Shown in pieces: positions 1 through 8,522 of a DNA stretch of 13,030 bases. Position 1 is the first letter of the stretch. Each line of letters opens with the position of its first letter. Location: contig JAGOEY010000023.1 in NCBI GenBank assembly GCA_017997515.1, positions 2,548 through 15,577 of the forward strand, in the 5' to 3' direction. The DNA is from Burkholderiaceae bacterium (lineage in GTDB: Bacteria; Pseudomonadota; Gammaproteobacteria; Burkholderiales; Burkholderiaceae). Under the pieces are notes generated by a model, which was not told the origin of the DNA, ran no database searches, and was given only the letters and a program-made list of their open reading frames with translations. The position numbers were made by a program, and so were the translations under genes.

Positions 1-270
1 GACAACCCGCGCAGCGAAGATGCGGGAGTGATCATCCAGCAGATTCTGCAGGGCGTGCCGCACACGTCTGCGGGCAGCGTGCGGGTGGAGGGTGATCGTG
101 CGGTGGCCATTGCCAGTGCAGTGGCCCAGGCCGACGCCCGTGATGTGGTGCTGATCGCAGGCAAGGGCCACGAGGACTACCAGGAGACCGCAGGTGTTCG
201 CCGCGCGTTTTCCGACAAAGCCGAGGCCCACCGTGCCCTGCAGGCGAGGGGGGCTGTCACATGGCCATGA
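1..270 (+). CDS. murE: UDP-MurNAc-tripeptide synthetase MurE, C-terminal part (5' truncated by window)
   Basis: Last 89 codons of the ligase that adds meso-diaminopimelate to UDP-MurNAc-L-Ala-D-Glu in the cytoplasm. Frame 1 is open from the first base and begins exactly with DNPR (nt 1-12), the MurE motif that binds the diaminopimelate carboxylate; a Lys-adding enzyme would differ here. The KGHE motif (codons 55-58 of the window, nt 163-174) is followed by DYQE, as expected for the C-terminal Rossmann-like domain of Mur ligases. About 80 residues after DNPR is normal for the family, so the 3' end looks intact. It ends TGA at 268-270 inside the first codons of murF. The start, N-terminal domain and ATP-binding domain lie upstream of the window. 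Confidence 0.95.
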   Translation, partial: DNPRSEDAGVIIQQILQGVPHTSAGSVRVEGDRAVAIASAVAQADARDVVLIAGKGHEDYQETAGVRRAFSDKAEAHRALQARGAVTWP

Positions 271-1712
271 TGACACTGCAACAGGCCTTGGACTGGGTGC
301 AATCGCGCCTGCCGGATGCCCGCCTGGTGGGGGATGGCAGCGTGCAGGTGTCGCGTGTGCACACCGATACCCGCAGCCTGCAGGCGGGTGACCTGTTCAT
401 CGCGTTGAAAGGGGAAACCTTCGACGCCAACTCCATGCTGCCCCAGGCGCGTGCCCAAGGTGCCGTGGCGGCCATCGCCCACGGCGGGCTGGCGGCGGCA
501 GGCTTGTCCGGCATCGAAGTGTCGGACACCCGGCTGGCGCTGGGTGCGCTGGCGGCGGGCTGGCGCGCACAGTTTGATCTGCCGCTGATCGCCATCACCG
601 GCAGCAACGGCAAAACCACCGTGACACAAATGGTTGCGTCCATCCTGGCTGCGTTTGCGCCGGACCAGATGCTGGCCACTGTGGGCAACCTGAACAACGA
701 CATTGGCGTGCCCCAGACACTGCTGCGGCTGGCCGCGGACCAGCGTATCGGTGTGGTGGAGCTGGGCATGAACCACGCGGGTGAAATTGCCTACCTGGCC
801 GACATCACACGCCCGACGGTGGCGCTGGTGAACAACGCACAACGTGAACACCTGGAGTTCATGCACACGGTGGATGCCGTGGCGGCGGAAAACGGCTCGG
901 TTTTCACATCGCTGCCAGCCCACGGCACAGCGGTATTTCCGGCGGGTGATGTGTACACCCCTGTCTGGCGCGAGCTGGCAGGCCCCCGGCTGTACCTGAG
1001 TTTTGGCGCGGACGACGCCGATGTGCGGCTGCTGCAGGCCGCGTGGAGCGACAACGCGTGGGCGGTGCAGGCCCACACCCCGCTGGGCAAACTGTCTTTC
1101 ACCCTGCACATCGCAGGCCGCCACAACGTCATGAATGCGCTGGCAGCCACGGCGTGTGCGGTGGCCGCAGGGGTGCCGCTCGACGCCATCGCCCAGGGCC
1201 TGTCCGGCTTTACCCCGGTCAAGGGGCGCTCGCGTGCGTTCAGTGTGGACCACGGTGAGCGCTCGATCACTGTGGTGGACGACACCTACAACGCCAACCC
1301 CGATTCCATGCGTGCCGCCATCGATGTGTTGGCCGCCTTGCCCGGCCCCCGCCTGCTGGTGGTGGGGGACATGGGGGAGGTGGGCGACCAGGGGCCGCTG
1401 TTCCATGCCGAGGCGGGTGCCCATGCCAAAACACGTGGCATTGAGCTGGTGTTCGCGCTGGGTGATCAGTCCGCCCATGTGGTGGACAGTTTTGGCGCAG
1501 CCGGCGTACACCACAGCGGTATCGACAGCCTGAATGCCGCCGTGGTGGCCGCATTGCCAGAGGTCGGTAGCGTTCTCGTCAAAGGCTCGCGGTTCATGAA
1601 GATGGAGCGGGTGGTTGCGGCCATCACCGCCACACAACAACAAAAACAGGCCTCCGAGGAGAACACCATGCCCGTTACTTCTATCGCTGTTGCTGGAGGT
1701 GCACGATGCTGA
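261..1712 (+). CDS. murF: UDP-MurNAc-tripeptide--D-Ala-D-Ala ligase MurF
   Basis: Cytoplasmic ATP-dependent ligase that adds D-Ala-D-Ala to UDP-MurNAc-tripeptide, giving the pentapeptide precursor. The 483 residues show the Mur ligase layout: N-terminal substrate domain (about 1-108), central ATPase domain with P-loop ITGSNGKTT (112-120) and GRHN (286-289), then the C-terminal domain with [13 protein letters not shown] (338-350) and KGSR (441-444). ATG at 261 is preferred because a G-rich Shine-Dalgarno stretch (246-252) is well spaced from it; ATGs at 267 and 270 are alternatives, and 267 would give a 4-base ATGA overlap with murE. The protein continues about 20 residues past the usual end near MERVVAAI, with a Gln/Glu-rich tail and a second internal start signal (see 1656-1712). 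It overlaps mraY by 7 bases, implying coupled translation. Identity is secure; only the exact start is uncertain. Confidence 0.97.
   Translation: MAMMTLQQALDWVQSRLPDARLVGDGSVQVSRVHTDTRSLQAGDLFIALKGETFDANSMLPQARAQGAVAAIAHGGLAAAGLSGIEVSDTRLALGALAAGWRAQFDLPLIAITGSNGKTTVTQMVASILAAFAPDQMLATVGNLNNDIGVPQTLLRLAADQRIGVVELGMNHAGEIAYLADITRPTVALVNNAQREHLEFMHTVDAVAAENGSVFTSLPAHGTAVFPAGDVYTPVWRELAGPRLYLSFGADDADVRLLQAAWSDNAWAVQAHTPLGKLSFTLHIAGRHNVMNALAATACAVAAGVPLDAIAQGLSGFTPVKGRSRAFSVDHGERSITVVDDTYNANPDSMRAAIDVLAALPGPRLLVVGDMGEVGDQGPLFHAEAGAHAKTRGIELVFALGDQSAHVVDSFGAAGVHHSGIDSLNAAVVAALPEVGSVLVKGSRFMKMERVVAAITATQQQKQASEENTMPVTSIAVAGGARC
1656..1712 (+). promoter_or_regulatory. Internal Shine-Dalgarno and 14-codon in-frame mini-ORF at the murF 3' end
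   Basis: GAGGAG (1656-1661) stands six bases before an ATG (1668) in the murF frame. Translation from it would give a 14-residue peptide ending at the murF stop, seven bases into mraY. A second strong site, GGAGG (1695-1699), precedes the mraY ATG at 1706. Two good ribosome sites within 50 bases at the end of a gene may reload ribosomes to keep mraY expressed. This is inference; the site could equally be a chance match within the murF tail. Confidence 0.3.
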
Positions 1713-2884
1713 TGTCGTTGGCCCAGTGGCTGCAAACCTTGTCGCCCGATCTCGGGTTTTTCCGCGTTTTCCAGTACCTGACGATGCGTGCCTTGATGGC
1801 CGCGCTGACGGCGCTGCTGCTGGGTTTGACGGCCGGCCCTTTCGTCATTCGCCGCCTTGCCGCGCTGAAGATTGGCCAGCCTGTGCGTGGTTATGGCATG
1901 GAGACCCATCTGGTCAAAAGCGGCACCCCCACGATGGGCGGTGTGTTGATCCTGCTGTGTATCACGATCTCCACCCTGCTCTGGGCCGACCTCAGCAACC
2001 GCTTCGTCTGGATCGTACTGATGGTCACGCTGGGGTTTGGTGCCATTGGCTGGGTGGACGACTGGCGCAAGGTGGTCAACAAAGACCCGGAAGGTATGCG
2101 TTCGCGCGAGAAGTACCTCTGGCAGTCGGCCATCGGCCTGCTGGCGGCGCTGTACCTTGTGTTCAGCATTTCCGAAAGCTCCAACTGGCGTGTGTTGGAA
2201 CTGTTCGTCAACTGGGTGCGTTCGGGTTTTGACGTGAACCTGCCGCCCAATGCGGGCCTGTTGGTGCCCTTCTTCAAGGAGGTGAGTTACCCGCTCGGTG
2301 TGTTGGGTTTTGTCATCATGACCTATCTGGTCATCGTGGGCTCCAGCAATGCCGTGAACCTGACCGATGGGCTGGATGGTCTGGCCATCATGCCGGTAGT
2401 GATGGTGGGCTCGGCCCTGGGCCTGTTTGCCTATGTGACCGGCAACGCGGTGTATTCCAAGTATCTGTTGTTCCCCCACATTCCCGGTTCGGGTGAATTG
2501 CTCGTGTTCTGCGCTGCCATGGCGGGTGCGGGGCTGGCATTTTTGTGGTTCAACACCCACCCTGCGCAGGTGTTCATGGGCGACGTGGGGGCTTTGGCGC
2601 TGGGCGCTGCGCTGGGCACGGTCGCCGTCATCGTGCGCCAGGAAATTGTGCTGGCCATCATGGGCGGCATCTTTGTGGTGGAGGCGGTGTCGGTCATGTT
2701 GCAGGTGGTGTACTTCAAGTACACCCGCAAACGTTACGGCGAAGGCCGCCGCCTGTTCCGTATGGCACCACTGCACCACCATTTCGAGAAGACGGGCTGG
2801 CGTGAAACCCAGGTTGTTGTGCGGTTCTGGATCATCACCATGCTGCTGTGTATGGTGGGTCTGTCTACCCTGAAGTTACGTTAG
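1706..2884 (+). CDS. mraY: Phospho-MurNAc-pentapeptide transferase MraY
   Basis: Integral inner-membrane enzyme that transfers phospho-MurNAc-pentapeptide from UDP to undecaprenyl phosphate, making lipid I. The 392 residues are mostly hydrophobic segments separated by the conserved cytoplasmic loops: [12 protein letters not shown] near 68-79, the Asp pair in GWVDDW (D118, D119), NLTDGLDGL (219-227), FMGDVGAL with D293, and the HHH motif in PLHHHFE (357-359). All residues known as metal or substrate ligands in the family are present. The protein is about 30 residues longer than E. coli MraY; extra sequence near 170-190 is, as I recall, typical of Burkholderiales. ATG 1706 follows GGAGG (1695-1699); an in-frame ATG at 1712 is an alternative. 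It overlaps the end of murF by 7 bases and stops with TAG 11 bases before murD. Confidence 0.97.
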   Translation: MLMSLAQWLQTLSPDLGFFRVFQYLTMRALMAALTALLLGLTAGPFVIRRLAALKIGQPVRGYGMETHLVKSGTPTMGGVLILLCITISTLLWADLSNRFVWIVLMVTLGFGAIGWVDDWRKVVNKDPEGMRSREKYLWQSAIGLLAALYLVFSISESSNWRVLELFVNWVRSGFDVNLPPNAGLLVPFFKEVSYPLGVLGFVIMTYLVIVGSSNAVNLTDGLDGLAIMPVVMVGSALGLFAYVTGNAVYSKYLLFPHIPGSGELLVFCAAMAGAGLAFLWFNTHPAQVFMGDVGALALGAALGTVAVIVRQEIVLAIMGGIFVVEAVSVMLQVVYFKYTRKRYGEGRRLFRMAPLHHHFEKTGWRETQVVVRFWIITMLLCMVGLSTLKLR

Positions 2885-2895
2885 GCGCGGACACT

Positions 2896-4584
2896 GTGAA
2901 GCACCTGCAAGACCTCCACGTTCTTATCCTGGGCCTCGGCGCGTCCGGCCTGGCGATGGCACGTTGGTGCGCGCGCCACGGTGCCCATGTCACGGTGGCT
3001 GACACACGCGACACCCCGCCACAATTGGCCACCCTGCAGCGTGACGTTCCTGCTGCGCAATTTGTGGGTGGGGCTTTTTCCGCTGCGCTGGTGGACGGCA
3101 CAACCATCCGTGCTGTGTACCGCTCTCCGGGCCTGTCCCCCACCGAGGTGGCCCTGGTGTGTGACGCGGCCCGTGCCGTGGGTTTGCCCGTGGGGGGTGA
3201 GCTGAGCTTGTTTGCCCAGGCGCTGGCCGACCTGGCGCAGGTGGACGCTGCGCCGGTGCCGGAAGACGCGCCCGCTGAAGACCTTGGCACTGCTGCTGCA
3301 ACAGAAAGCCAAGAAGCGGCATCCACGGAACCTGCCGACGCGGTTGCCGAAACCGCTGTAGCCGCCGAAGATTCGGAGGAGCCCGCGCCCGTGGTGCCTG
3401 CTTTGCCCGAACCCACGGGGTACCACCCCGCCGTGTTGGCCATCAGCGGCACCAATGGTAAAACCACCGTCACCTCCCTCACCGGCCAACTGGTCGAACG
3501 TGCGGGCAAGACGGTGGCCGTTGCGGGCAACATCGGCCCCACGCTGCTCGACACCTTGTCGGCCCACATGGACGCAGACACGCTGCCCCAGGTCTGGGTG
3601 CTGGAGTTGTCCAGCTTCCAGCTGGACGGCATCGCCGGGTTCGAGCCCACTGCCGCCACCGTGCTGAACTTGTCGCAGGACCACCTCGACTGGCACGGCA
3701 GCATGGCAGCGTATGCAGAAGCCAAGTCGCACATCTTTGGCGCACACGGCCTGATGCTGCTCAACCGCGAAGACCCCGCCGTCATGGCCATGTTGCCCGC
3801 GCCGATCAAGGCCAAGTTGCAGCGGCCGGTGGTGCGCAGCCATCTGACCTTTGGTGGCGACATGCCCCAGCGCGCTGGTGACTTTGGCATCGAACTGGTC
3901 AATGGCATGGCCTGGCTGGTGCGGGCGCTGGAAGCGGACGAAACCCGCAAGCGCCGCAAAGGCGAGGAAGAAGAAATCCACATCCAACGCCTGATGCCTG
4001 CCGACGCGCTGCGTATCCGGGGCCGCCACAACGCGGTCAACGCGCTGGCCGCGCTGGCACTGGCCAGCGCTGCGGGCTGCAGCCTCGGCCCCATGTTGTA
4101 CGGCCTGCGTGACTACCGGGGTGAGCCGCACCGGGTCGAATCGGTCGCCATCGTGCACGGTGTGGAGTATTTCGACGACAGCAAAGGCACCAACGTCGGT
4201 GCCACCGTGGCCGCCCTGCAAGGGCTGGGCGCAGACCGCAGTGTGGTGCTGATCCTGGGGGGCGAAGGCAAAGGGCAAGACTTCTCTCCCCTGGCCGCGC
4301 CGGTGGCGCGGTTCGCCCGCGCGGTGGTGTTGATCGGGCGTGATGCGCCGCTGATCCGGGCCGCGTTGGACGCAGCCGGGGTGCCGCTGTTTGACGCCAG
4401 CACCATGGACGACGCTGTGGCCCAAGCCACGGTGCACGCGCAGGCGGGAGACGCGGTGCTGATGTCGCCGGCCTGCGCCAGCTTTGACATGTTTGACAAC
4501 TATGAACACCGCGCCCGCGTGTTCTGCGCCGCGGTCGAAACGCTGGCGGCTGAAAGTGGCGTGTTTGTGGAGGGCGCAGCATGA
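2896..4584 (+). CDS. murD: UDP-MurNAc-L-alanine--D-glutamate ligase MurD, with a long acidic linker
   Basis: Cytoplasmic ATP-dependent ligase adding D-Glu to UDP-MurNAc-L-Ala. GTG at 2896 is chosen because the next residues, [18 protein letters not shown], match the family N-terminus with its UDP-binding glycine loop; an earlier GTG at 2848 would lie inside mraY. The signal before 2896 is weak (AGG, 2883-2885). The central domain has SGTNGKTT (184-191), [10 protein letters not shown] (258-267) and GRHN (376-379); the C-terminal domain has FDDSKGTN (426-433, K430) and SPACASFD (524-531). At 562 residues it is far longer than E. coli MurD (about 438). Two additions explain this: an Ala/Pro/Glu-rich acidic stretch at about 116-174, between the UDP-binding and ATPase domains, and a charged Lys/Arg/Glu insert at about 346-361. 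All catalytic motifs remain, so the enzyme should be active. It ends in an ATGA overlap with ftsW. Confidence 0.95.
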   Translation: MKHLQDLHVLILGLGASGLAMARWCARHGAHVTVADTRDTPPQLATLQRDVPAAQFVGGAFSAALVDGTTIRAVYRSPGLSPTEVALVCDAARAVGLPVGGELSLFAQALADLAQVDAAPVPEDAPAEDLGTAAATESQEAASTEPADAVAETAVAAEDSEEPAPVVPALPEPTGYHPAVLAISGTNGKTTVTSLTGQLVERAGKTVAVAGNIGPTLLDTLSAHMDADTLPQVWVLELSSFQLDGIAGFEPTAATVLNLSQDHLDWHGSMAAYAEAKSHIFGAHGLMLLNREDPAVMAMLPAPIKAKLQRPVVRSHLTFGGDMPQRAGDFGIELVNGMAWLVRALEADETRKRRKGEEEEIHIQRLMPADALRIRGRHNAVNALAALALASAAGCSLGPMLYGLRDYRGEPHRVESVAIVHGVEYFDDSKGTNVGATVAALQGLGADRSVVLILGGEGKGQDFSPLAAPVARFARAVVLIGRDAPLIRAALDAAGVPLFDASTMDDAVAQATVHAQAGDAVLMSPACASFDMFDNYEHRARVFCAAVETLAAESGVFVEGAA

Positions 4585-5846
4585 GTGAAGCCATGGGTCT
4601 GCGGGACCGGTTCACCGGCTGGGTCGGCAGCTTCTCCAAAGCCGCGGCCGACGTGTTGCCCGTGCGGGTGGGCGGGCTTGATTTCTCGCGCGACGCCACC
4701 CCGGCCGCGCGGGTACCTGGGTACGACCTGCCTTTGTTGTGGGTCACCGTGGCCCTGCTCGTGTTCGGGCTGGTCATGGTGTATTCGGCCTCCATCGCCA
4801 TGCCGGACAACCCGAAGTTCGCACGTTATGCCCACACCCACTTCCTGACCCGCCACGCCGTATCGCTGGTGGTGGCCGCCGTGGCGGCGCTGATTGCATT
4901 CCAGATCCCGTTGTCCACCTGGGAAAAGATCGCGCCCTGGTTGTTTGTGGCGTCGATCGTGTTGCTGATTGCGGTGTTGATCCCCCACGTGGGCAAAGGC
5001 GTGAACGGTGCCCGCCGCTGGATCTCGCTGGGCATCATGAACTTCCAGCCGTCCGAGCTGGCCAAGTTTGCGGTGCTGCTGTATGCCGCGGGCTACATGG
5101 TGCGGCGTATGGAAGTGAAAGAGCGCTTCTTCCGCGCTGTGCTGCCGATGGCTGTGTCCGTAGGCCTGGTGGGCATGTTGTTGTTGGCCGAGCCTGATAT
5201 GGGCGCTTTTATGGTGATCGCCGTGATCGCCATGGGCATCCTGTTTCTGGGCGGTGTCAACGCCCGGATGTTCTTCCTGATCGCGGCAGTGATCGTGTTT
5301 GCATTCGCGATGATCGTGATGACCAGCGAATGGCGGCGCGACCGGATTTTTGCCTACCTCGACCCCTGGAGCGAAAAACACGCGCTCGGCAAGGGCTACC
5401 AGTTGTCGCATTCATTGATTGCGCTGGGCCGCGGCGAAGTGTTTGGTGTGGGCCTGGGGGGCAGCGTCGAAAAACTGCACTGGCTGCCCGAAGCACATAC
5501 CGATTTTTTACTCGCCGTGATCGGCGAAGAGTTTGGCCTGATTGGTGTGGTGGTGGTGATCCTGCTGTTCTTCTGGCTCACCCGCCGCATCATCCACATC
5601 GGCCGCCAAGCCATCGCCCTAGACCGCGTGTTTGCGGGCCTGGTGGCGCAGGGTGTAGGCATCTGGATGGGTTTCCAGGCCTTCATCAACATGGGTGTGA
5701 ACCTCGGCGCACTGCCGACCAAGGGCCTGACCCTGCCACTCATGAGTTACGGCGGCTCGGCGATTCTGATGAACCTGGTGGCGATTGCGGTGGTGCTGCG
5801 GATTGATTATGAAAACAAAGTGCTCATGCGCGGAGGCCGCGTATGA
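4581..5846 (+). CDS. ftsW: Septal peptidoglycan glycosyltransferase FtsW (SEDS family)
   Basis: Polytopic inner-membrane protein that polymerises lipid II at the division septum, working with the transpeptidase FtsI. About 50 cytoplasmic residues precede the first membrane segment ([19 protein letters not shown]). SEDS signatures follow: GARRWISLG (143-151) with [34 protein letters not shown] and MSYGGSA near the C-terminus. D308 in HTDF lies in the conserved periplasmic loop and is, as I recall, the position proposed as catalytic. The 421-residue length is normal. ATG 4581 overlaps the murD stop (ATGA) and has GGAGGG (4569-4574) six bases upstream. The C-terminus, LMRGGRV, is encoded by bases that recur twice downstream (see the repeats at 5843-6003), so the gene end is part of a duplicated segment but is not itself disrupted. 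Confidence 0.97.
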   Translation: MSEAMGLRDRFTGWVGSFSKAAADVLPVRVGGLDFSRDATPAARVPGYDLPLLWVTVALLVFGLVMVYSASIAMPDNPKFARYAHTHFLTRHAVSLVVAAVAALIAFQIPLSTWEKIAPWLFVASIVLLIAVLIPHVGKGVNGARRWISLGIMNFQPSELAKFAVLLYAAGYMVRRMEVKERFFRAVLPMAVSVGLVGMLLLAEPDMGAFMVIAVIAMGILFLGGVNARMFFLIAAVIVFAFAMIVMTSEWRRDRIFAYLDPWSEKHALGKGYQLSHSLIALGRGEVFGVGLGGSVEKLHWLPEAHTDFLLAVIGEEFGLIGVVVVILLFFWLTRRIIHIGRQAIALDRVFAGLVAQGVGIWMGFQAFINMGVNLGALPTKGLTLPLMSYGGSAILMNLVAIAVVLRIDYENKVLMRGGRV

Positions 5847-5923
5847 AGACTTTGTTTCTCCAAAACAAGGCAGGCACGCCAGTGCCATGCCGCGCATGCG
5901 GCATCCATGCGTGGAGGCCGCGT
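5843..5923 (+). repeat. Structured tandem repeat, copy A, at the ftsW/murG junction
   Basis: An 81 bp unit running from one ATGA to the next. It matches copy B at about 70 of 81 positions by hand alignment. It holds three perfect or near-perfect hairpins in a row: an 8 bp stem 5850-5857/5863-5870 (one G-U pair), a 5 bp stem 5873-5877/5882-5886 (GGCAC/GTGCC), and a 7 bp stem 5887-5893/5898-5904 (ATGCCGC/GCGGCAT). Its right end repeats the ftsW tail and ribosome site (ATGCG-GGAGGCCGCGTATGA pattern). It looks like a small dispersed repeat inserted at a start/stop overlap; mobility is inferred. Confidence 0.85.
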
Positions 5924-6007
5924 ATGAAGACTTTGTTTCTCCAAAATAAAGGGGCACGCCAGTGCCATGCCGCGTATGCGGCGCTCATGAGGGGTGGCCG
6001 CGTATGA
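5843..6007 (+). CDS. Possible 54-residue small ORF made by the repeat pair
   Basis: An open frame starts with the ATG that overlaps the ftsW stop (ATGA at 5843-5846), has GGAGG upstream (5832-5836), runs through both repeat copies and ends at TGA 6005-6007, overlapping the murG ATG. It reads MKTLFLQNK twice because copy A is 81 bp, a multiple of three. The peptide has no recognisable domain or membrane segment. It may be translated as a coupling device between ftsW and murG, or be only a by-product of the duplication; I favour no independent protein function. Confidence 0.3.
   Translation: MKTLFLQNKAGTPVPCRACGIHAWRPRMKTLFLQNKGARQCHAAYAALMRGGRV
5924..6003 (+). repeat. Structured tandem repeat, copy B, directly before murG
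   Basis: An 80 bp unit, second copy of the element at 5843-5923, one base shorter. The first 23 bases are identical to copy A. The three hairpins recur: 5931-5938/5944-5951, 5953-5957/5962-5966 and 5969-5973/5978-5982. The two differences within the first stem both keep pairing (G-C becomes G-U, G-U becomes A-U), and the difference in the third hairpin's core is in its loop. Its right end supplies the GAGGGGTGG ribosome site and GCCGCGT just before the murG ATG. Confidence 0.85.
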
Positions 6008-7089
6008 GCAAGACCGCACTCATCATGGCCGGCGGCACCGGTGGCCACATCTTCCCGGGCCTGGCCGTGGCGCAGGCGCTGCGGGAGCGGGGCTGGACGG
6101 TGCACTGGCTGGGTGGCCGTGGCCTGGCTGCGCCCAGCATGGAAAGCCAGCTGGTGCCCGCGCAGGGTTTTGCGTTTGAGCCGATCGATTTTTCGGGTGT
6201 GCGCGGCAAAGGCCTGTCCACGCTGGCGCTGCTGCCGTTCCGGCTGGCCAAGGCCTGCTGGCAAAGTGTGCAGGTGGTGCGCCGCGTAAAGCCGGACGTG
6301 GTGCTGGGTTTTGGTGGTTACATCTCGCTGCCTGCCGGCCTGATGTCCGTGCTGCTGGGCAAACCGCTGTTTCTGCACGAACAGAATTCTGTTGCAGGTA
6401 TGGCCAACAAGGTGCTGGCACGGGTGTCGCGCAAAGTGTTCACGGCCTTCCCCGGTGTGCTGAAAAACGCCGCGTGGGTGGGCAACCCGCTGCGCAGCGC
6501 CTTCACGCAGCAGCCCGGCCCGGTCGAACGTTTTGCGGGCCGCAGCGGGCCGCTGCACCTGCTGGTGGTGGGGGGCAGCCTGGGCGCACAGGCGCTCAAC
6601 ACCGTGGTGCCACAGGCGCTGGCGCTGATCCCGGTGGCTGAGCGCCCCACGGTCACCCACCAGAGTGGTGCCAAACAGATCGACGCCTTACGCGCCAACT
6701 ACGCCCAGGCCGGTGTGGTGGCCGAACTCACCCCGTTTATCGACGACACCGCCGCCGCGTTTGCGCAGGCCGACGTGGTGGTCTGCCGCGCGGGGGCCAG
6801 CACCGTGACCGAGCTGGCCGCCGTGGGTGCCGCCGCCATTTTTGTGCCCTTCCCGGCCGCGGTGGACGACCACCAGACCCACAACGCGCAGTTTCTGGTG
6901 GCGCAGGGCGGAGGCTGGCTGGTGCCACAGAACAAATTAACACCGGATGGTTTGGCTGAAATGCTGCAAAAAACAGAGCGCACTGTGCTCATAGAACGGG
7001 CGCTAGAGGCCAAAAAGATGCAAAAACTGGATGCGGTAGAGGCCATCGTGGCTGCCTGCGAAACACTGACCACGGGGGTGGCACGATGA
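6004..7089 (+). CDS. murG: UDP-GlcNAc--lipid I N-acetylglucosaminyltransferase MurG
   Basis: Membrane-associated GT28-family enzyme on the cytoplasmic face that adds GlcNAc to lipid I, giving lipid II. ATG 6004 is chosen because it begins [23 protein letters not shown], the family N-terminus, with the glycine loop GGTGGH at 10-15; upstream in-frame codons lie within the repeat. The C-terminal donor-binding domain has [10 protein letters not shown] (261-270), where E270 corresponds to the UDP-GlcNAc-binding glutamate, followed by [16 protein letters not shown]. The 361-residue length is normal. The last ~45 codons are noticeably more A-rich than the rest, and nt 6961-7017 resemble a dispersed repeat. 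It overlaps murC by ATGA at 7086-7089. The ribosome site GAGGGGTGG (5989-5997) belongs to repeat copy B. Confidence 0.97.
   Translation: MSKTALIMAGGTGGHIFPGLAVAQALRERGWTVHWLGGRGLAAPSMESQLVPAQGFAFEPIDFSGVRGKGLSTLALLPFRLAKACWQSVQVVRRVKPDVVLGFGGYISLPAGLMSVLLGKPLFLHEQNSVAGMANKVLARVSRKVFTAFPGVLKNAAWVGNPLRSAFTQQPGPVERFAGRSGPLHLLVVGGSLGAQALNTVVPQALALIPVAERPTVTHQSGAKQIDALRANYAQAGVVAELTPFIDDTAAAFAQADVVVCRAGASTVTELAAVGAAAIFVPFPAAVDDHQTHNAQFLVAQGGGWLVPQNKLTPDGLAEMLQKTERTVLIERALEAKKMQKLDAVEAIVAACETLTTGVAR
6961..7017 (+). repeat. Possible dispersed-repeat fossil within the murG 3' coding end
   Basis: This stretch, ending CGCTAGAGGCCAAAAAG (7001-7017), is A-rich against the GC-rich surroundings. From memory it resembles a short repeat scattered through Comamonadaceae genomes, with a left part like TGCTATCAAAA-AGAGCTGC and a right part like GCGCTAGAGGCCAAAAAG. 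Its left end matches the murC 3' segment at 15 of 19 positions (6961-6979 against 8475-8493). Here it stays in frame and encodes the MurG C-terminal helix region. The family assignment is recall, not a search. Confidence 0.4.
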
Positions 7090-8522
7090 AACACGCCATT
7101 CGCCATATCCATTTCGTCGGCATCGGCGGCGCGGGCATGAGTGGTATCGCCGAGGTGCTGTTTAACCTGGGCTACACCATCTCCGGCTCCGACCTGTCCG
7201 ACAGCACCGTGCTGCGTCGCCTGAACGGGCTGGGCATCCACACCTGCATCGGCCACGCGGCGCAAAACATTGCGGGCGCGGATGCGGTGGTCACCTCCAC
7301 CGCCGTGCAGCAAGACAACCCCGAAGTGGTGGCCGCGCGCGAAAAGCGTATTCCCGTGGTGCCGCGTGCCTTGATGCTGGCCGAGCTGATGCGCCTGAAA
7401 CAAGGTATTGCCATCGCAGGCACCCACGGCAAAACCACCACCACCAGCCTGGTCACCAGTGTGCTGGCCGAAGCCGGGCTCGACCCGACCTTTGTGATCG
7501 GCGGGCGTTTGAACAGCGCCGGTGCCAACGCCAAGCTGGGCAGTGGTGACTACATCGTGGTGGAGGCCGACGAGTCCGATGCGTCCTTCCTGAACCTGCT
7601 GCCCGTGATGGCCGTGGTGACCAACATCGACGCCGACCACATGGAAACCTACGGCCATGACTTCGGCAACCTGAAAAAGGCGTTTGTTGACTTTCTGCAC
7701 CGCATGCCGTTCTACGGCACAGCCGTCCTGTGCACCGACAACCCCGCCATCCGCGAGATCCTGCCACTGGTGACCTGCCCGGTCACCAGCTACGGCTTTG
7801 GGGAAGACGCCCAGGTGCGCGCCGTGGATGTGCGCGCCGTCGATGGCGAAATGCACTTCACCGTGCAGCGGCGCAACGGTGTGACGCTGCCCGACCTGCC
7901 CATCGTGCTGAGCCTGCCCGGGGACCACAACGTGCTCAACGCGCTGTCGGCCATTGCCATTGCCGTGGAGCTGAACATCCCCGATGCCGCCGTGCAAAAA
8001 GCCTTGGCCGAATTCAAAGGGGTGGGCCGCCGCTTCCAGCGGTATGGCGAATTACCCACCAGCGACGGCGGGCGCTTCACCCTCATCGACGACTACGGCC
8101 ACCACCCGGTCGAGATGGAGGCCACGCTGGCTGCCGCGCGCGGCGCGTTCCCGGGTCGCCGCCTGGTGCTGGCCTTCCAGCCGCACCGCTACACCCGCAC
8201 CCGCGACTGTTTCGAAGACTTCGTCAAGGTGATTGGCCAAGGTGCCGATACCGTGTTGCTGGCCGAGGTGTATGCCGCCGGTGAGGCCCCGATCGTCGCG
8301 GCCGACGGCCGTTCGCTGGCGCGTGCGCTGCGGGTGGCGGGCAAGGTCGAGCCGCTGTTTGTGGACGACATTGCCGATCTGCCGCAGACCATTGCCAGCA
8401 GTGTGCGGGGCGGTGATGTGGTGATCTGTATGGGGGCTGGCTCGATTGGGGCCGTGCCTGGAAAGGTTGTGGATATGCTATCAAAATCAGAGCTGCTTGC
8501 GCAGGAAGGGCGTGCGCTGTGA
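7086..8522 (+). CDS. murC: UDP-N-acetylmuramate--L-alanine ligase MurC
   Basis: Cytoplasmic ATP-dependent ligase that adds L-Ala to UDP-MurNAc, the first peptide step. The 478 residues contain the N-terminal UDP-binding loop [14 protein letters not shown] (10-23), the P-loop GTHGKTTTT (112-120), [10 protein letters not shown] (159-168), [10 protein letters not shown], and the C-terminal DDYGHHP (335-341) and FQPHRYTRT. This complete set separates it from MurD, MurE, MurF and from Mpl. ATG 7086 overlaps the murG stop (ATGA) and has GGGGGTGG (7074-7081) upstream. Its last ~15 residues ([15 protein letters not shown]), after the conserved VPGKVV, are encoded by sequence resembling a dispersed repeat (8475-8502). 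It overlaps ddlB by GTGA at 8519-8522. Confidence 0.97.
   Translation: MKHAIRHIHFVGIGGAGMSGIAEVLFNLGYTISGSDLSDSTVLRRLNGLGIHTCIGHAAQNIAGADAVVTSTAVQQDNPEVVAAREKRIPVVPRALMLAELMRLKQGIAIAGTHGKTTTTSLVTSVLAEAGLDPTFVIGGRLNSAGANAKLGSGDYIVVEADESDASFLNLLPVMAVVTNIDADHMETYGHDFGNLKKAFVDFLHRMPFYGTAVLCTDNPAIREILPLVTCPVTSYGFGEDAQVRAVDVRAVDGEMHFTVQRRNGVTLPDLPIVLSLPGDHNVLNALSAIAIAVELNIPDAAVQKALAEFKGVGRRFQRYGELPTSDGGRFTLIDDYGHHPVEMEATLAAARGAFPGRRLVLAFQPHRYTRTRDCFEDFVKVIGQGADTVLLAEVYAAGEAPIVAADGRSLARALRVAGKVEPLFVDDIADLPQTIASSVRGGDVVICMGAGSIGAVPGKVVDMLSKSELLAQEGRAL
8475..8502 (+). repeat. Possible dispersed-repeat half forming the murC C-terminus
   Basis: ATGCTATCAAAATCAGAGC followed by TGCTTGCGC lies after the conserved end of MurC. 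From memory it matches the left half of a short repeat common in Comamonadaceae. It matches the start of the murG segment (6961) at 15 of 19 positions. It leads directly into AGGAAGGG (8503-8510), the ribosome site for ddlB. The assignment is recall and short-match inference. Confidence 0.4.

Noticed and set aside
177..1643. 488-codon open frame on the - strand across murF
   Set aside because: Mirror-image frame caused by GC-rich codon bias; the product is His/Gln/Arg-rich with no recognisable motif, while murF on + has all family motifs.
2881..4509. 542-codon open frame on the - strand across murD
   Set aside because: Antisense shadow of murD with low-complexity His/Gln-rich composition.
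5843..6003. CRISPR-like array
   Set aside because: Only two directly abutting copies with no spacers; hairpin repeat at a gene junction, not a CRISPR.
5824..6660. - strand ORF with repeated segments through the ftsW-murG junction
   Set aside because: Repeated peptides simply mirror the DNA repeat, and the rest is antisense to murG.
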